From: a virus
Reading direction: 5' to 3' (one strand)
DNA: 37,691 bases
Virus record (IMG/VR): IMGVR_UViG_3300008114_000073
Location: 1 to 37,691 of that record
Shown here: positions 1 through 10,700 of the stretch, piece after piece
Position numbering within the stretch: position 1 is the stretch's first letter
Layout: every line of letters starts with the position of its first letter
Made by a program: the position numbers and the translations under genes
The notes under the pieces: model-generated
What the model was told of the DNA's origin: nothing
The model's input: only the letters and a program-made list of their open reading frames with translations
The model's database searches: none

Positions 1-660
1 TTGTTGTCTTAAAATGTTTATCTCAGAAGTTGAATCTTCTTGACCATTCATTGCAATTTCACCTAATTTAGCACAATCATATTTAAATAAATAATCAAAT
101 TCAATATTTAATACGCAATCAGTATCATCTTTACCAACATTAAAAATGCTACCATCATTTCCGTTAGGGTTAAGTACTATTTTAAAAGTTGTTGCACATG
201 AATCAGAAGGGGTAGCAATTGGTTTAACTCTACATGTTTGTGTATTATCATCCCAAAATGCTGTAGTTCCAGCTGGTAAATTAAAATAACTTTTACCAGT
301 CATATCAACACTCAATTTTTCAATTGTAGGTACAATAAATTGAGTAAATTGTTTTTCACAACAATATTTACCTAAATAATTTGTTGAATAATTAAGAATT
401 TTTATTGAACCTCTAGTATATGACGGTTCAATAAAAATTTGAATCTCACCTTCTGGTGTTATATCGATTACTTCATGTTTAAATGTTAATCCATCATAGG
501 TATTATTTGCTAAATAATAGTTATATTGTTGAGTAGTGAAATTTTCTGCTACATTTTTAAATAACGTATCACGATTAGCTCTACATGTAGAAACGCCATC
601 TTCTCTATCGTAACCTCTATATTGTAATATCGGTGATTCTAAACCAAATAAATACCCCAT
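1..660 (-). CDS. Partial tail/structural protein of unknown function, 3' end outside window
   Basis: An open frame of 220 codons starts at the ATG at 660-658 (MGYLFGLESPILQYRG) and runs without a stop to the window edge, so the C-terminus is missing. It follows the 839-aa gene after only 13 bases, in the same direction, so it belongs to the same tail gene run. The visible part has mixed beta-strand-like composition, several Cys residues including a CC pair near residue 100, and no membrane segment or enzyme motif I recognise. The position at the end of the baseplate block suggests a structural or adhesin-type tail protein, but that is inferred from context only. Confidence 0.75.
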   Translation of the reverse strand, partial: MGYLFGLESPILQYRGYDREDGVSTCRANRDTLFKNVAENFTTQQYNYYLANNTYDGLTFKHEVIDITPEGEIQIFIEPSYTRGSIKILNYSTNYLGKYCCEKQFTQFIVPTIEKLSVDMTGKSYFNLPAGTTAFWDDNTQTCRVKPIATPSDSCATTFKIVLNPNGNDGSIFNVGKDDTDCVLNIEFDYLFKYDCAKLGEIAMNGQEDSTSEINILRQQ

Positions 661-673
661 ACCTTAATTAATT

Positions 674-3193
674 TTATCTTCTGTTTAATGGGTCGCAACA
701 ACCTATTGTATTTTCTATTTTATCTTTTATATAATTATATATATACCCTTCTAATCCTAAATTTAAATCTGCAATACCAGCATTAGTTAATTGACAACCA
801 AACCCTTTAATGTTTGTGTAAGGGTCAGTTATTTGTGTTGGTATGGTATAATATGAAGGGCAATGACTCCCATCTGGTGTTACTAAAGCGTACCTACCAT
901 CACCATAAAAAGTTTTAAAAGTTAAATATTTGTTATTAGAACCAGCTGGAACTGTAGTTGGTTGTAAGATATCACCAGCAGTTATATTTCCATTATTATC
1001 AAAAAAATATTCTCTTATAGTCCATTTACACGCTGCTGTACATCCACATTTATTACTTCCACAACAAATATTACCACTAGTAAACATATTAATAGCATCT
1101 GGTGTGTTTAACCCTTCTTGGAGTTGACTCTCAAAGAAAAACGATGTACCACCAAAAGATTTACAACATTCTTTATCTATAAAAATACTTTCATACTCAC
1201 TAGCTGTGTTATTTTTAATTGGAACCCCTTTTGCATCTTTTTCATATAATTTAAACACATAAATACCAGTTGTTTCATCTAATGTTTTGCTTATTAAATT
1301 ATCACATGGTAACTTACTTGAAATAGATTTATTAACACAAACTCTTAATATATCATCATCACCGTCACATGGACAACCACAAACACTTAATGTTTGTGTT
1401 GGCATTGGGTCTGGAATTACATCAGCTGTATAAACATAACACTTATCTAATTCATGTCCCATATCATCAACTACATCAATGTATGTTTGACCATTATAAC
1501 CATTAATAACACCTAAATTGTAATTTGTAAATAGATTACTAGAATTAATTACTTGTGCGCTAGTAGTGACTGTTACTGTTGAAAAATTAGGTATAAGCGT
1601 TCTAAATTGGTTAATATACATAGAACCACCATCATAAGGACCTACGTGAGGATTATTACCTAATAATATATCAATATCGGCCATTTGACCGCCAGTTTGT
1701 CTATACCATAAACCATAATTTTGGAAGTACATATCCTCAGTATTTGGTAATGGTTTTGGGTAACCGTCAGAATCGACTGGATATAAAGTTAAATCCGTAT
1801 CTAATCCATTAGCATCTAACGTTTCAATAAATAAATCAATATCTATCGGTCCATCAGCTACGTAAATATGTTCATTAAAAGTTATTAACCCATTAGGTAT
1901 ACCTAAAAATTTTAATAAGAACTCAACAGATTTTCTAGCACCTTTTGATTTCCAAATCCATGGTGAATTTAAAATTAATCTTCTCCATAATTCAATATCA
2001 ACCTCAACTGGTGTCATACCTACTGATTGACCTTTATAGCTAGATTTCTCACTTTTTGTGAAAGTTTCTAATAAATCATCACCTAAAACCGAAGTTATTA
2101 ATTCCCAACCTAAAACTCTTGCCAAATCTTTTAAATATTTGTCTGGCATGTTGTTCTTTTTGTTGTATGTAACGACATGTGCAAAAGAAATACCTTTAAT
2201 ATATTTGTTTATGTCGTCAAACATCCTACCATAGATATTTAACGTTTTTGTTACTTTTTGTCCAGTAGTAGTGTCTTGGTGTAATTCATCTAAAAGTGTT
2301 TTAGTTCTAGTTATTAATTGACCAGTTTCTGTTTTTTCTGGATATTCAAAACTTGTTGTATATTTTGGTATTGTCGTTAAATTTAGCAAATCTTTTTTCA
2401 ACCCATCTAATGTGTTAAAAAATAGATTTGTTACTGATGTTTTTGGTTTAATATGATACGTGATTGTTTGATATATAGTACCATTAGAAAAAGGGTCTCC
2501 AACAACTGTTAAATAAATATAATCATCAACAACATCGCTAGCACCAATAAAATCAATTATGTTATATTCAACGTCATTAACAAAAACACAATATTCTAAA
2601 AAATTAATAACTAAATCTCTAAGTTGATTTACTTCATTGAAAGTGTTAAGTAAAGTTCCAGTTTCAACATAATTAATGTCAAATTTGTTAATAAGAGCAT
2701 TTGTACTTACTTTAAATGTTGATAAGTTTGTTAAAACATCATACGAATAGTCTTCATATGTATTAGTGACAATACTATTAGATGGATTAATCGCATTAAC
2801 ATATAATGATGCTGGCCAATTGATAATGATATCTTCTAACGTAACTCTAAAGTATTCACTCATTGAACCAAACAATGCATGGTTTTTAAGATTTGTTGAA
2901 TCTAATCTTAAAACAGTTTTTGCGTTTGCTTTAACTAATTGTTGAAATTGAGCTTCATTCGCAGTTAATTCATCAATAGTGTAAAACTTTGAAAAATTAT
3001 TAGTAATATACTGTTTGTCTACTTTAGGGTCTAAATTTGTTGTCACGCTAAAGTTACCCATAGTGAATAAAACGTTACCACCATTGTTGGTTAACTGTAA
3101 ACCAACTAGGTCTGGACTATATTCAGAGTATTCTATATTTCTATTGTATATTGTTTTTTTAGAATACCCAGGTACTTTAATCTTTTTAGCCAT
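674..3193 (-). CDS. Large tail/baseplate protein with P2 gpI-like segment and Cys-rich C-terminal region
   Basis: 839 aa from an ATG, with no close T4 homologue that I recognise. Around residues 400-425 the stretch WRRLILNSPWIWKSKGARKS, followed by a Phe-Leu-Leu-rich helix, resembles the segment seen in tail proteins of the P2 gpI / baseplate wedge type, where short W-x-SKG-R helices precede a connector domain. The C-terminal part is unusually Cys-rich: a CGCPCDGDDD patch near residue 603, a CC pair near 675, and CC...CGC...C near 708-723. These could be metal ligands or disulfides. It lies 15 bases downstream of the 307-aa gene and 13 upstream of the partial gene at the window edge, inside one tail-gene run. 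Most likely a baseplate-associated or tail-fibre-connecting structural protein; the exact role is unknown. Confidence 0.8.
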   Translation of the reverse strand: MAKKIKVPGYSKKTIYNRNIEYSEYSPDLVGLQLTNNGGNVLFTMGNFSVTTNLDPKVDKQYITNNFSKFYTIDELTANEAQFQQLVKANAKTVLRLDSTNLKNHALFGSMSEYFRVTLEDIIINWPASLYVNAINPSNSIVTNTYEDYSYDVLTNLSTFKVSTNALINKFDINYVETGTLLNTFNEVNQLRDLVINFLEYCVFVNDVEYNIIDFIGASDVVDDYIYLTVVGDPFSNGTIYQTITYHIKPKTSVTNLFFNTLDGLKKDLLNLTTIPKYTTSFEYPEKTETGQLITRTKTLLDELHQDTTTGQKVTKTLNIYGRMFDDINKYIKGISFAHVVTYNKKNNMPDKYLKDLARVLGWELITSVLGDDLLETFTKSEKSSYKGQSVGMTPVEVDIELWRRLILNSPWIWKSKGARKSVEFLLKFLGIPNGLITFNEHIYVADGPIDIDLFIETLDANGLDTDLTLYPVDSDGYPKPLPNTEDMYFQNYGLWYRQTGGQMADIDILLGNNPHVGPYDGGSMYINQFRTLIPNFSTVTVTTSAQVINSSNLFTNYNLGVINGYNGQTYIDVVDDMGHELDKCYVYTADVIPDPMPTQTLSVCGCPCDGDDDILRVCVNKSISSKLPCDNLISKTLDETTGIYVFKLYEKDAKGVPIKNNTASEYESIFIDKECCKSFGGTSFFFESQLQEGLNTPDAINMFTSGNICCGSNKCGCTAACKWTIREYFFDNNGNITAGDILQPTTVPAGSNNKYLTFKTFYGDGRYALVTPDGSHCPSYYTIPTQITDPYTNIKGFGCQLTNAGIADLNLGLEGYIYNYIKDKIENTIGCCDPLNRR

Positions 3194-3208
3194 TTATCAA
3201 TTTAATTT

Positions 3209-4132
3209 TTAAATAGTTGTAATATTTGAAAATGCTTTTGAAAAATCAATAACATTTCTTTGTTCTCTAACTTCAAACAATTGTTTACCAGAAAACTGGT
3301 CTTTAATTTCATACAAGCTGTATTGTTTATAAATATTGTTACTAAAGTTATATATTGTATAAATACCATCTTCAATACTTTTTGTTTGATTTCCATACAA
3401 TGCATATGCTAAAGTTTCAAAATCGTGTTCAACCATTTCAACTTCAAGCATTATTGGATTGAAAAATGTATTTGTAATAATAACTTGTTGATTGGGTTGT
3501 CCGATAAATGGCGTAGCGTTAGGTTTAACGTTAGGTGCTGACGAAGGAGTCAACGTACAAAAAATTAAACTAGAATTATCATTTAAACGATATCTAATAG
3601 CCTTTTGACTAGAGTTAGTTAAGTTTTGATTAACTGGTTCTGCTCTGTTGTTAGAAGTTATTATTCTATAAAAATTATTTATTTTAGCATCAGTTGTTGA
3701 TGTAGATGAATTTAAATATTCAATTCTATAACCAGTTAACCCATTATTCTCAAATTTATTTGCAAATTCAGTAGGTACGCTAGCAATATCAAATAAAATA
3801 CCTTTAATATCTGGGTATGCCGATAAAACACCAACGTCAACAATTTTAACTCTGATTTCAGCTGGTCTGATAACAATAGTATAAAAACCTTTTGCTGAAA
3901 AATCAGAAACTGGTAATTTTAATGTATATACACCACCAAATATTTCAAATGTTGTTACATTTGATAATGATTTATTAGGGTTATCAACTTTTTGTAAAAC
4001 ATCAACTGAATTTAATTTAGTGAATGTAGGGTCATCATTTTTATCTCTAGTTGGGGTAAAATGATAAAATATTTCAACATCTTCTGGTGAAATATCCGCT
4101 GGTCTTATTGTTCCGTATGTTCCAGTAGCCAT
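3209..4132 (-). CDS. Structural protein of unknown function, tail/baseplate block
   Basis: 307 aa from the ATG at 4132. The sequence is rich in beta-strand-like and Asn/Thr-rich stretches, with no signal peptide, membrane segment or enzyme motif. A notable central stretch (RIITSNNRAEPVNQNLTNSS) is followed by a polar loop region and a helical C-terminus. It starts one base after the stop codon of the 45-aa small gene and ends 15 bases before the 839-aa gene, so it is almost certainly co-transcribed with the baseplate genes. I do not recognise it as a T4 protein. A structural role is inferred from context. Confidence 0.8.
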   Translation of the reverse strand: MATGTYGTIRPADISPEDVEIFYHFTPTRDKNDDPTFTKLNSVDVLQKVDNPNKSLSNVTTFEIFGGVYTLKLPVSDFSAKGFYTIVIRPAEIRVKIVDVGVLSAYPDIKGILFDIASVPTEFANKFENNGLTGYRIEYLNSSTSTTDAKINNFYRIITSNNRAEPVNQNLTNSSQKAIRYRLNDNSSLIFCTLTPSSAPNVKPNATPFIGQPNQQVIITNTFFNPIMLEVEMVEHDFETLAYALYGNQTKSIEDGIYTIYNFSNNIYKQYSLYEIKDQFSGKQLFEVREQRNVIDFSKAFSNITTI

Positions 4133-4133
4133 A

Positions 4134-4271
4134 TTACTTTTTTATTTGTTTTATTTTAGCAACCATCATATCAATTTCATAATTTGATAGTTTATTTATT
4201 TCTTTTAAAGGTAATAACAAATGGTATGAAAGTAACCACTTATTATTATATTCTTTTTCTTTTTCTGTCAT
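4134..4271 (-). CDS. Small 45-aa hypothetical protein
   Basis: An ATG at 4271-4269 opens a 45-codon frame (MTEKEKEYNNKWLLSYHLLL...) ending in TAA at 4136-4134. It fills the otherwise unexplained gap between two tail genes: it starts 4 bases after the stop of the 293-aa gene and stops one base before the ATG of the 307-aa gene. That head-to-tail fit supports it being real. The peptide is charged at both ends, with a Trp-Leu-Leu-rich middle, and looks helical. Function unknown; a small assembly factor or a translation-coupling gene are both possible. Confidence 0.6.
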   Translation of the reverse strand: MTEKEKEYNNKWLLSYHLLLPLKEINKLSNYEIDMMVAKIKQIKK

Positions 4272-4275
4272 ATTT

Positions 4276-5157
4276 TTATTGTCTTGTTACATTAAAATAA
4301 CCACCGTTATAAGTTGCAATGTCCCCTAATGTTTTAACTTCTGCCAATCTTAAATGGTTTTCAAAAACATTATTAACACCTCTTTCTATAAATACATCGT
4401 CATATACTTCTGGGACAGAAATCATACCTAATAAATATTCTTCTTTTGTTAACCCACTTAATGAAATGTTAGTTCCGTTGAAACCTTCACCAATAAAATT
4501 AACAACTGTTAATGGTGTTACTTTTATAACGCTATCAATAATTGTTGTTGTGGTTCTACCAGTATATTCAACATATCTTAACCCAGTTGTTTGATTATCA
4601 GTACCTAAATTACCGTCATTAATAGTGTCAAACACATAAACTTTTGGTTCTCCATATGATTTAATTCTATCAACACCTATTATTTGGTCTCCTTTATAAT
4701 TTGTATATGTTTCTTTATTTACATCAAAATTAGTTCTATATGGTAAATTTCTATTATATGATTTTAAATCTTCTAATTTACTATCTGTAGAACCAGTAAC
4801 TACAGCGTTGGCATAATTATAATAATCTTTTTCAGCGTTTGTAGGATATCTTAAAACATATGATAAATTATATGGTGTGTTTAGATTAGTAAAAATAGGG
4901 TTAGGAACGTTTTTCATAAACGGAAACGTTATATTTAACTTACTTAATTTATTTGTTAAAATAGTATAATCAACTGCTGAATTAGCTTTATCATATGTTA
5001 TAAAGTCAATATCTGTATATAAACCCATATCATCCATTGTTTGCGTCAATAAAACTTTAATATAAAATGTATCGGCCGTCATAGCACCCCAACTTTTAGA
5101 TTTGTCAGCTCTATCAGTATAGTCTTCTAAATTTATCGTTCTTTTAATAATTTCCAT
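4276..5157 (-). CDS. Structural protein of unknown function, tail/baseplate block
   Basis: 293 aa from the ATG at 5157. Its start overlaps the stop of the upstream 275-aa gene by one base (TAATG arrangement), which points to translational coupling. The protein is Tyr-, Asn- and Thr-rich and mostly beta-like, without membrane or enzyme motifs. The N-terminus (MEIIKRTINLEDYTDRADKS) and the mention-worthy segment FIKVLLTQTMDDMG-like region are soluble in character. I do not recognise it; placement between other late structural genes suggests a tail or baseplate component. Confidence 0.78.
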   Translation of the reverse strand: MEIIKRTINLEDYTDRADKSKSWGAMTADTFYIKVLLTQTMDDMGLYTDIDFITYDKANSAVDYTILTNKLSKLNITFPFMKNVPNPIFTNLNTPYNLSYVLRYPTNAEKDYYNYANAVVTGSTDSKLEDLKSYNRNLPYRTNFDVNKETYTNYKGDQIIGVDRIKSYGEPKVYVFDTINDGNLGTDNQTTGLRYVEYTGRTTTTIIDSVIKVTPLTVVNFIGEGFNGTNISLSGLTKEEYLLGMISVPEVYDDVFIERGVNNVFENHLRLAEVKTLGDIATYNGGYFNVTRQ

Positions 5158-5984
5158 TACAATGCATTTATTTGATATAAGTTAACAATGACAGTTTCAT
5201 TGTTGTAAGTTACATTATTGTTAGGTAAACTTAAACCATTTCCTTGGTATGTTGAATCTATATAATAATTAAACCCAGTTGTTGTTCTGATAATTTTATA
5301 TTTTGTATATAATTCTTTAACTAATTTATCAATATATTGTGGAGCGTTTTTAGTCATCATGTTTAAAACTTTACCAGTTTTAGCATTTTTAAAAACAGCT
5401 TTCATATATATATCTTTTGTTTGATTAATAGCTAATTGATTTTTAAAATCATATATATAATAACCAGTTGAAATAGTGTTTTTACCTACAAATGGGTTTG
5501 TTAAAATAAATTTAACTTGTATTTGATTAGCTGGTTTAACTTTACCGTTACTATCAAAGTCAATACTGTTTAAAACACAATTAATATTTATTTTATTAAC
5601 CAATCTTTGTGTTAGTGGGTTGTCTGTATCATAAAATAATAAATCAACTGAACTATATATAAAATTATTTTTTCTATTAGCTAATTCTTCGTTAGTGAAA
5701 CCTATGTCACTATAAAAAGAAGAATACGTATTAGAATTATTTAAAAAATTTAAATTATATATAACTGTATTTATTTGAGACCCACTAGTATTGACTGGTG
5801 AAAATCTAGTTTTTTCGTAATCAACAATTGGGTTGATGGAAGCTTCAACTTGCTCTTTAACAAACACATCTTCAATTAATTCATAATTATCAGCTACTTG
5901 AAAGTCTGTTTGAAAAGGAACTGGTAAATAAATAAAATCAGAACCTAAATTCTTGCTGTTTATTGTAAATTTTTTAACATACAT
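5157..5984 (-). CDS. Structural protein of unknown function, tail/baseplate block
   Basis: 275 aa from the ATG at 5984. The start lies inside the last codons of the upstream 601-aa gene (11-base overlap), and its stop overlaps the next ATG by one base, so the three genes form a tightly coupled series. The N-terminal part (MYVKKFTINSKNLGSDFIYL) and the rest are beta-rich and Asn-rich, with a more helical Lys-rich region around residues 195-235. No catalytic motif is visible. Likely structural by context. Confidence 0.78.
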   Translation of the reverse strand: MYVKKFTINSKNLGSDFIYLPVPFQTDFQVADNYELIEDVFVKEQVEASINPIVDYEKTRFSPVNTSGSQINTVIYNLNFLNNSNTYSSFYSDIGFTNEELANRKNNFIYSSVDLLFYDTDNPLTQRLVNKININCVLNSIDFDSNGKVKPANQIQVKFILTNPFVGKNTISTGYYIYDFKNQLAINQTKDIYMKAVFKNAKTGKVLNMMTKNAPQYIDKLVKELYTKYKIIRTTTGFNYYIDSTYQGNGLSLPNNNVTYNNETVIVNLYQINAL

Positions 5985-7779
5985 CTTCTGTTGGTGTAAT
6001 ATTATATTTATCTGTTATTCTATTACCTAAATAGTCTGATGGAAATTTTGACCAATATAATTTCCATATACCAAATGGGTCTTGTCTTTTAACTTTAAAC
6101 ATATAATTGTTATACAAATAATGAGCGCCATTTAAGAATGGATAATCAATAGCTGTTTCATCACTATCATTTTGACCAATATCTAACATGTCTCTCCATA
6201 TAATTCTACCATCACCTAAATTTGTCGCATAACTTGGGATATCTGTGGTAAATTCATCACCTTGTTCTACATAATTAGAAAATACTCTAATTACAGATTG
6301 ATAATGAGCTCTATAATAATATCCTTCGTGTCTAGGTCCTAAATTAATTGTAACTGTTGGTTGTCCAGATGTTTTTGTAGTCCTTTCACTTATATAATTT
6401 AATGTTGATGGAGTTTCTCTATTCAACGTGTTAAATCTATAAAAAACTTCTTCTAATTTAGTTTCATTTAATGTTTTTTTGTTGTATTCAACTAAATCAC
6501 CATAAAAGTCATTGTTACCTTGTATAGAATTGTTGTTATCTATCTGTACAGTCGTTTCTAACGGCTTAAAAGATGTAAAAGGTGTGTTAACCCCATTGTG
6601 AATTTTTTGTATCACTGGGACGTTTAAAATGTGTTGTGGAATATTGTTTAAATCATAAACTGAAAAATAAGGTAATTCTAACCCAGATGAAACTCTAGAA
6701 AATAAATTATTACTACTAGTTTTGATTATTGTTAAGTATAGTTCGCTTAATGGTCTACCTAAATTATCTTTTAAATTTGTAACGTCAATATCTTCGTTAA
6801 AAATAAATTGTTGTAATTTATCGTTAAATAAGTTTTGTGAAAAACTTGCGTTATAGATATCGTAGTCATCTGTTTCAATTGTGATTGTTGATTTGGTTTT
6901 TATCTTTTTAAATTTTCTAAAATAATAAATACATTCTTCATCATCTATCATTTTTTTCATTCTAGAATTTGCTGTTAAAATACCAGTTGTAGGTATATCT
7001 AATACAAAACAATAATCTTTTAGTTGATTTGCTGAGTCACCTAGTGAATAGATTTCGTAATCACCGTTAAACCCATTTGTACCTACTAATCTAACCGTAT
7101 CGCCAATATTTAAATTATGACGACATGGGATTTTAAAAACTGTCATTTGTTTATCAGATATAGTCACAGATTCAATATCAACAATTAATAACCCTCCAGA
7201 AACCATAGAATGTTTATCATCTATAGAACTAGGATAAGTAATTGTTAATTCCCAATTTTTAACGCTTTTTAAATTGTTGGTGTTATGGAATGGGTTATAA
7301 TCTGGTAAAAAACTAAATCTATTCCTAGTTGGTTCCATGTCATAATATTTACAATTTTCAGTTACGTCAGAACTATAATAACCAAACCAACCATCTCTTT
7401 CGGTTAAAAAATTATCTATAGCTGTAGGATATGTGTTATCGTTACTATCAGCATTATTATTATCTTTTGGATAAGATAAATCTAAAAAATCTGACATAGA
7501 GTTAAACCCAGCCAATGTGAATTTATCTGATTTTAACGAATCAGATAAATTAAATAATACATTTGATATAAAAGGGTTTATAGTACCTAAAATCCTATAC
7601 GATTTACTACCTTGTCTTTCTTTATTAAACTGGTCATCAACATCAACTATTTTGTAAATTTCATTATTTGGTATTAATCTACTAGTGTTTTGTAAATTAA
7701 CTTTAACAAAATTATCAACGTTAACAGATTCCTTTGACGTTTGACTATTTAACCTTTGTCTTATTCTATCATCACTCAT
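5974..7779 (-). CDS. Large structural protein of unknown function, tail/baseplate block
   Basis: 601 aa if started at the ATG at 7779-7777 (MSDDRIRQRLNSQTS). I chose this start because it lies two bases after the TAA of the 1527-aa gene, whereas the longer reading from 7806 would need a TTG codon and a 25-base overlap. The middle contains a short segment (HNLNIGDTVRLVGTNGFNGD) like the small beta-barrel loops of phage tail proteins; the rest is Asn/Asp-rich and beta-like. There are no membrane or enzyme motifs. It overlaps the following gene by 11 bases. Function unknown; structural role inferred from neighbours. Confidence 0.78.
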   Translation of the reverse strand: MSDDRIRQRLNSQTSKESVNVDNFVKVNLQNTSRLIPNNEIYKIVDVDDQFNKERQGSKSYRILGTINPFISNVLFNLSDSLKSDKFTLAGFNSMSDFLDLSYPKDNNNADSNDNTYPTAIDNFLTERDGWFGYYSSDVTENCKYYDMEPTRNRFSFLPDYNPFHNTNNLKSVKNWELTITYPSSIDDKHSMVSGGLLIVDIESVTISDKQMTVFKIPCRHNLNIGDTVRLVGTNGFNGDYEIYSLGDSANQLKDYCFVLDIPTTGILTANSRMKKMIDDEECIYYFRKFKKIKTKSTITIETDDYDIYNASFSQNLFNDKLQQFIFNEDIDVTNLKDNLGRPLSELYLTIIKTSSNNLFSRVSSGLELPYFSVYDLNNIPQHILNVPVIQKIHNGVNTPFTSFKPLETTVQIDNNNSIQGNNDFYGDLVEYNKKTLNETKLEEVFYRFNTLNRETPSTLNYISERTTKTSGQPTVTINLGPRHEGYYYRAHYQSVIRVFSNYVEQGDEFTTDIPSYATNLGDGRIIWRDMLDIGQNDSDETAIDYPFLNGAHYLYNNYMFKVKRQDPFGIWKLYWSKFPSDYLGNRITDKYNITPTEDVC

Positions 7780-7781
7780 AA

Positions 7782-10700
7782 TTAACCATTTATTACTATT
7801 GAACAACCTACACTATCAGTAACTGTATCACTTACTGTTGAAGGTGAAGGGCATGATGCACCAGTACCAGCAGCATATGTTGTATTTAAATTATATGGTG
7901 TTGCTGTTAATGAACCAATACCACCATTAGCCGACACTTTAAATTCACAAGTTTGTATATTATTAGGTGTTGTTGTTGTTCTAGTTATTGTACCGTTTAA
8001 TTCAACAGCTGGTACTGTTAAGTTAAGTTCTTTGGTAGTCTCACAACCAACTTTATCTATTAATGTTAAATTTATTTTAACATTTGTTCCAGTGAATGAC
8101 GAACCTAAACTTTCAATATACGTGTAAGTTTGTTGAACATTATTTATTGTAACAGTTTTTTCTGCACCATTATTTATTTTGTATTTTAAAGTATATGGTA
8201 ATCTTTGTGTGTATGGCACTAAAGATGCGTCAATATGTGATATACCAAAATTAAAAGTAACTGTTTGTCTACTACATTGTTTTGTGTTATTTCTATCTTT
8301 AATTTCCAATGCAACATTAGGTAATTCTATTTCACTCTTATTAAGTTTTACCCATGAATTACCATCTTGAAGACATCTTAACTTAGTATCAGTAAAATAT
8401 TGATTTGTCAAATAAACATTCATTTTAGAGTTACTTGCTAATTCTGATTTAGGAATTTCAAAATACGTTTGTTGGTTATTAACATACGGTATTGTTACTA
8501 CTTTATCTTTACCACCAATTTCATAAACAATATAAACATTATTGTTTATTACACCACTTGCTATATCTATAGGTATTATATATTTATTTGGGTCACATTG
8601 TTTAGCTAATAAAGCAGCTGAAGGTTTTGTAGCTTTTAATTCTGGTGTTAAATGTTTAATAATCACAGAAATTGATGATGTAGTATTTACAGCATCAGTC
8701 ACTGTTATATTATATTGACCAGCAAGTAATTCAATTAATTTAACATTAGAGCCATTAACGCTTACTTCTTGTTTGGTATAATTATTTGGTCCAGTTATAT
8801 CGTATTTGTAAGGTACTTTACCACCATTAACTGTTATTATAATACCTTCTGTAACTGATGTTCTACCGCCAAAACATTGAATGTCAACGTGAGATTCAGT
8901 AATGACCAAAGGTGTTGGTCCTATAATTATTAAGTCTTTAATCTCTACAGTAGTATTGCAAGAATCTTTAACTACTAATTTATAACCACTACCTTTACTA
9001 TCTGACACTAAATTTCCAATTTCAAAAGGTATTTGTGTTACTGTAACCGAACCAGAAGTTATTGATTTACCATCGCTATTGAATAATTGATAAGTATATC
9101 CACCACAACCACCATTAACACCAGTTATTGTTATAATACCATCACCAACTGTTGCGTTTGTAGCATTTTTAGTTACACTAGCTGACGCTGATAATTTAGG
9201 TGGACCAGCAATCGTTGTTGATTGTTTAGTTGAATTACCATTTTTATCAACAACTGTTATTGTATAAGTACCGACAGCTAAATTTGGTACTGATATATTA
9301 GTATTACTAGAATTAATTGTACCACTTTTATTATAAGCATTTGGTCCACTAATAATATAAGTATATGGTGCAGTACCGTATAGTACACTAAATGTGATTG
9401 AACCAGTTGGGTTGGTGATTGACGCACCAACAGATGCTGCTTTAATAGTTAAAGTTTCTGTTATAGTTCTTGGACAGATACCAAAATATCTTTGATTTAA
9501 TTTTTCAATTGCAGTTGCACCTGGCATTAAACCAAAATAGAAAAAATATGAATGTTTAGGTTGTGTAAAAATATTTTCACCACCATAACCTCTAAATTTT
9601 GCATATTCGACACCATTATCAGTACTACTATTAAAATTGTATGTAGGTTTACCGTATTTACCGTTTTGGTTTATTATGTTAAAATTAGTATTATGTGGTA
9701 CTAAAGGGAATTTATATTTAGGTGCTGATGGTTTTAAATAAGTCAAATCTTTATTTAAATCATAAAACACATTTCTAAAATAAATACCAGTATCATCATC
9801 CATTGTTGTGTGATTTAACCAACCATTAGGTTTTACTGTAACACCGTTTACTTCTATCGCATCATCTGTTGTTACTCCATATTCACATATATGTCTAACA
9901 TTTAAACATTGTCTATAATCCATCACAATACCTAGACAGTTAATGTCAAAAAATAAACCTAGTAATTCATCACCTTGTTCAACCATACCAGTTGATTCAA
10001 CAGAAGTTTTATCATCTGGGTTTTCAAATTCAGCTGTTAGTGGTGGTAATTTATATGTTGTTGTTTGTAATAATCTATAAATACTAGGCATACCTTGCCA
10101 GTCACATGTCTCTGTTGAACCTAGTAATACTATATCGGTAGCAAAAAGTTTATATTTAACATCATGCATACTTGCTGCATAATATAACACATCATCAACT
10201 TTTGTATCTTTAAAGAAAATTTCAACATTCTTAACTACACCATCTGCTATCCCACCACTATCAAATGTTTTATCTTCTGAACCATTCCATCTTAGAAAAT
10301 CGGTTGGGTCACCATTATAGCATGAATCTAATAAATAATTAGTATAACATGAATTATCTCTGTTACCATCTTTATCAGTGTCAACACCGCTATCCGCTCC
10401 ACGACCTTTAAAATCTTCACAATCATATTCACAGAATTTAGTTTTACCTTTTCTTTTTTTCTTGAATTTAACTATAAATGCATATAAAGAACCATTAACC
10501 CAATCATTATAAAAATCAAATCTAAAAACGTTTAAAGCTTCAGCTAATTGAGATTGTAAACAATCATCTGCACCAGCAAAAACATCGTCCCATGAATTAA
10601 CTCCATCACCTGGATAAAACACAGTTTTTTTACCTTGATTATCTTGTTGTAACACTTCTAACCCCTTACCGAAATAACAACCTGGGGCGTATGTGTCACC

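Noticed and set aside
7780-7806. Nine-residue upstream extension of the 601-aa structural gene
   Set aside because: It would start at TTG and overlap the previous gene by 25 bases; the ATG at 7779 follows the upstream stop by two bases.
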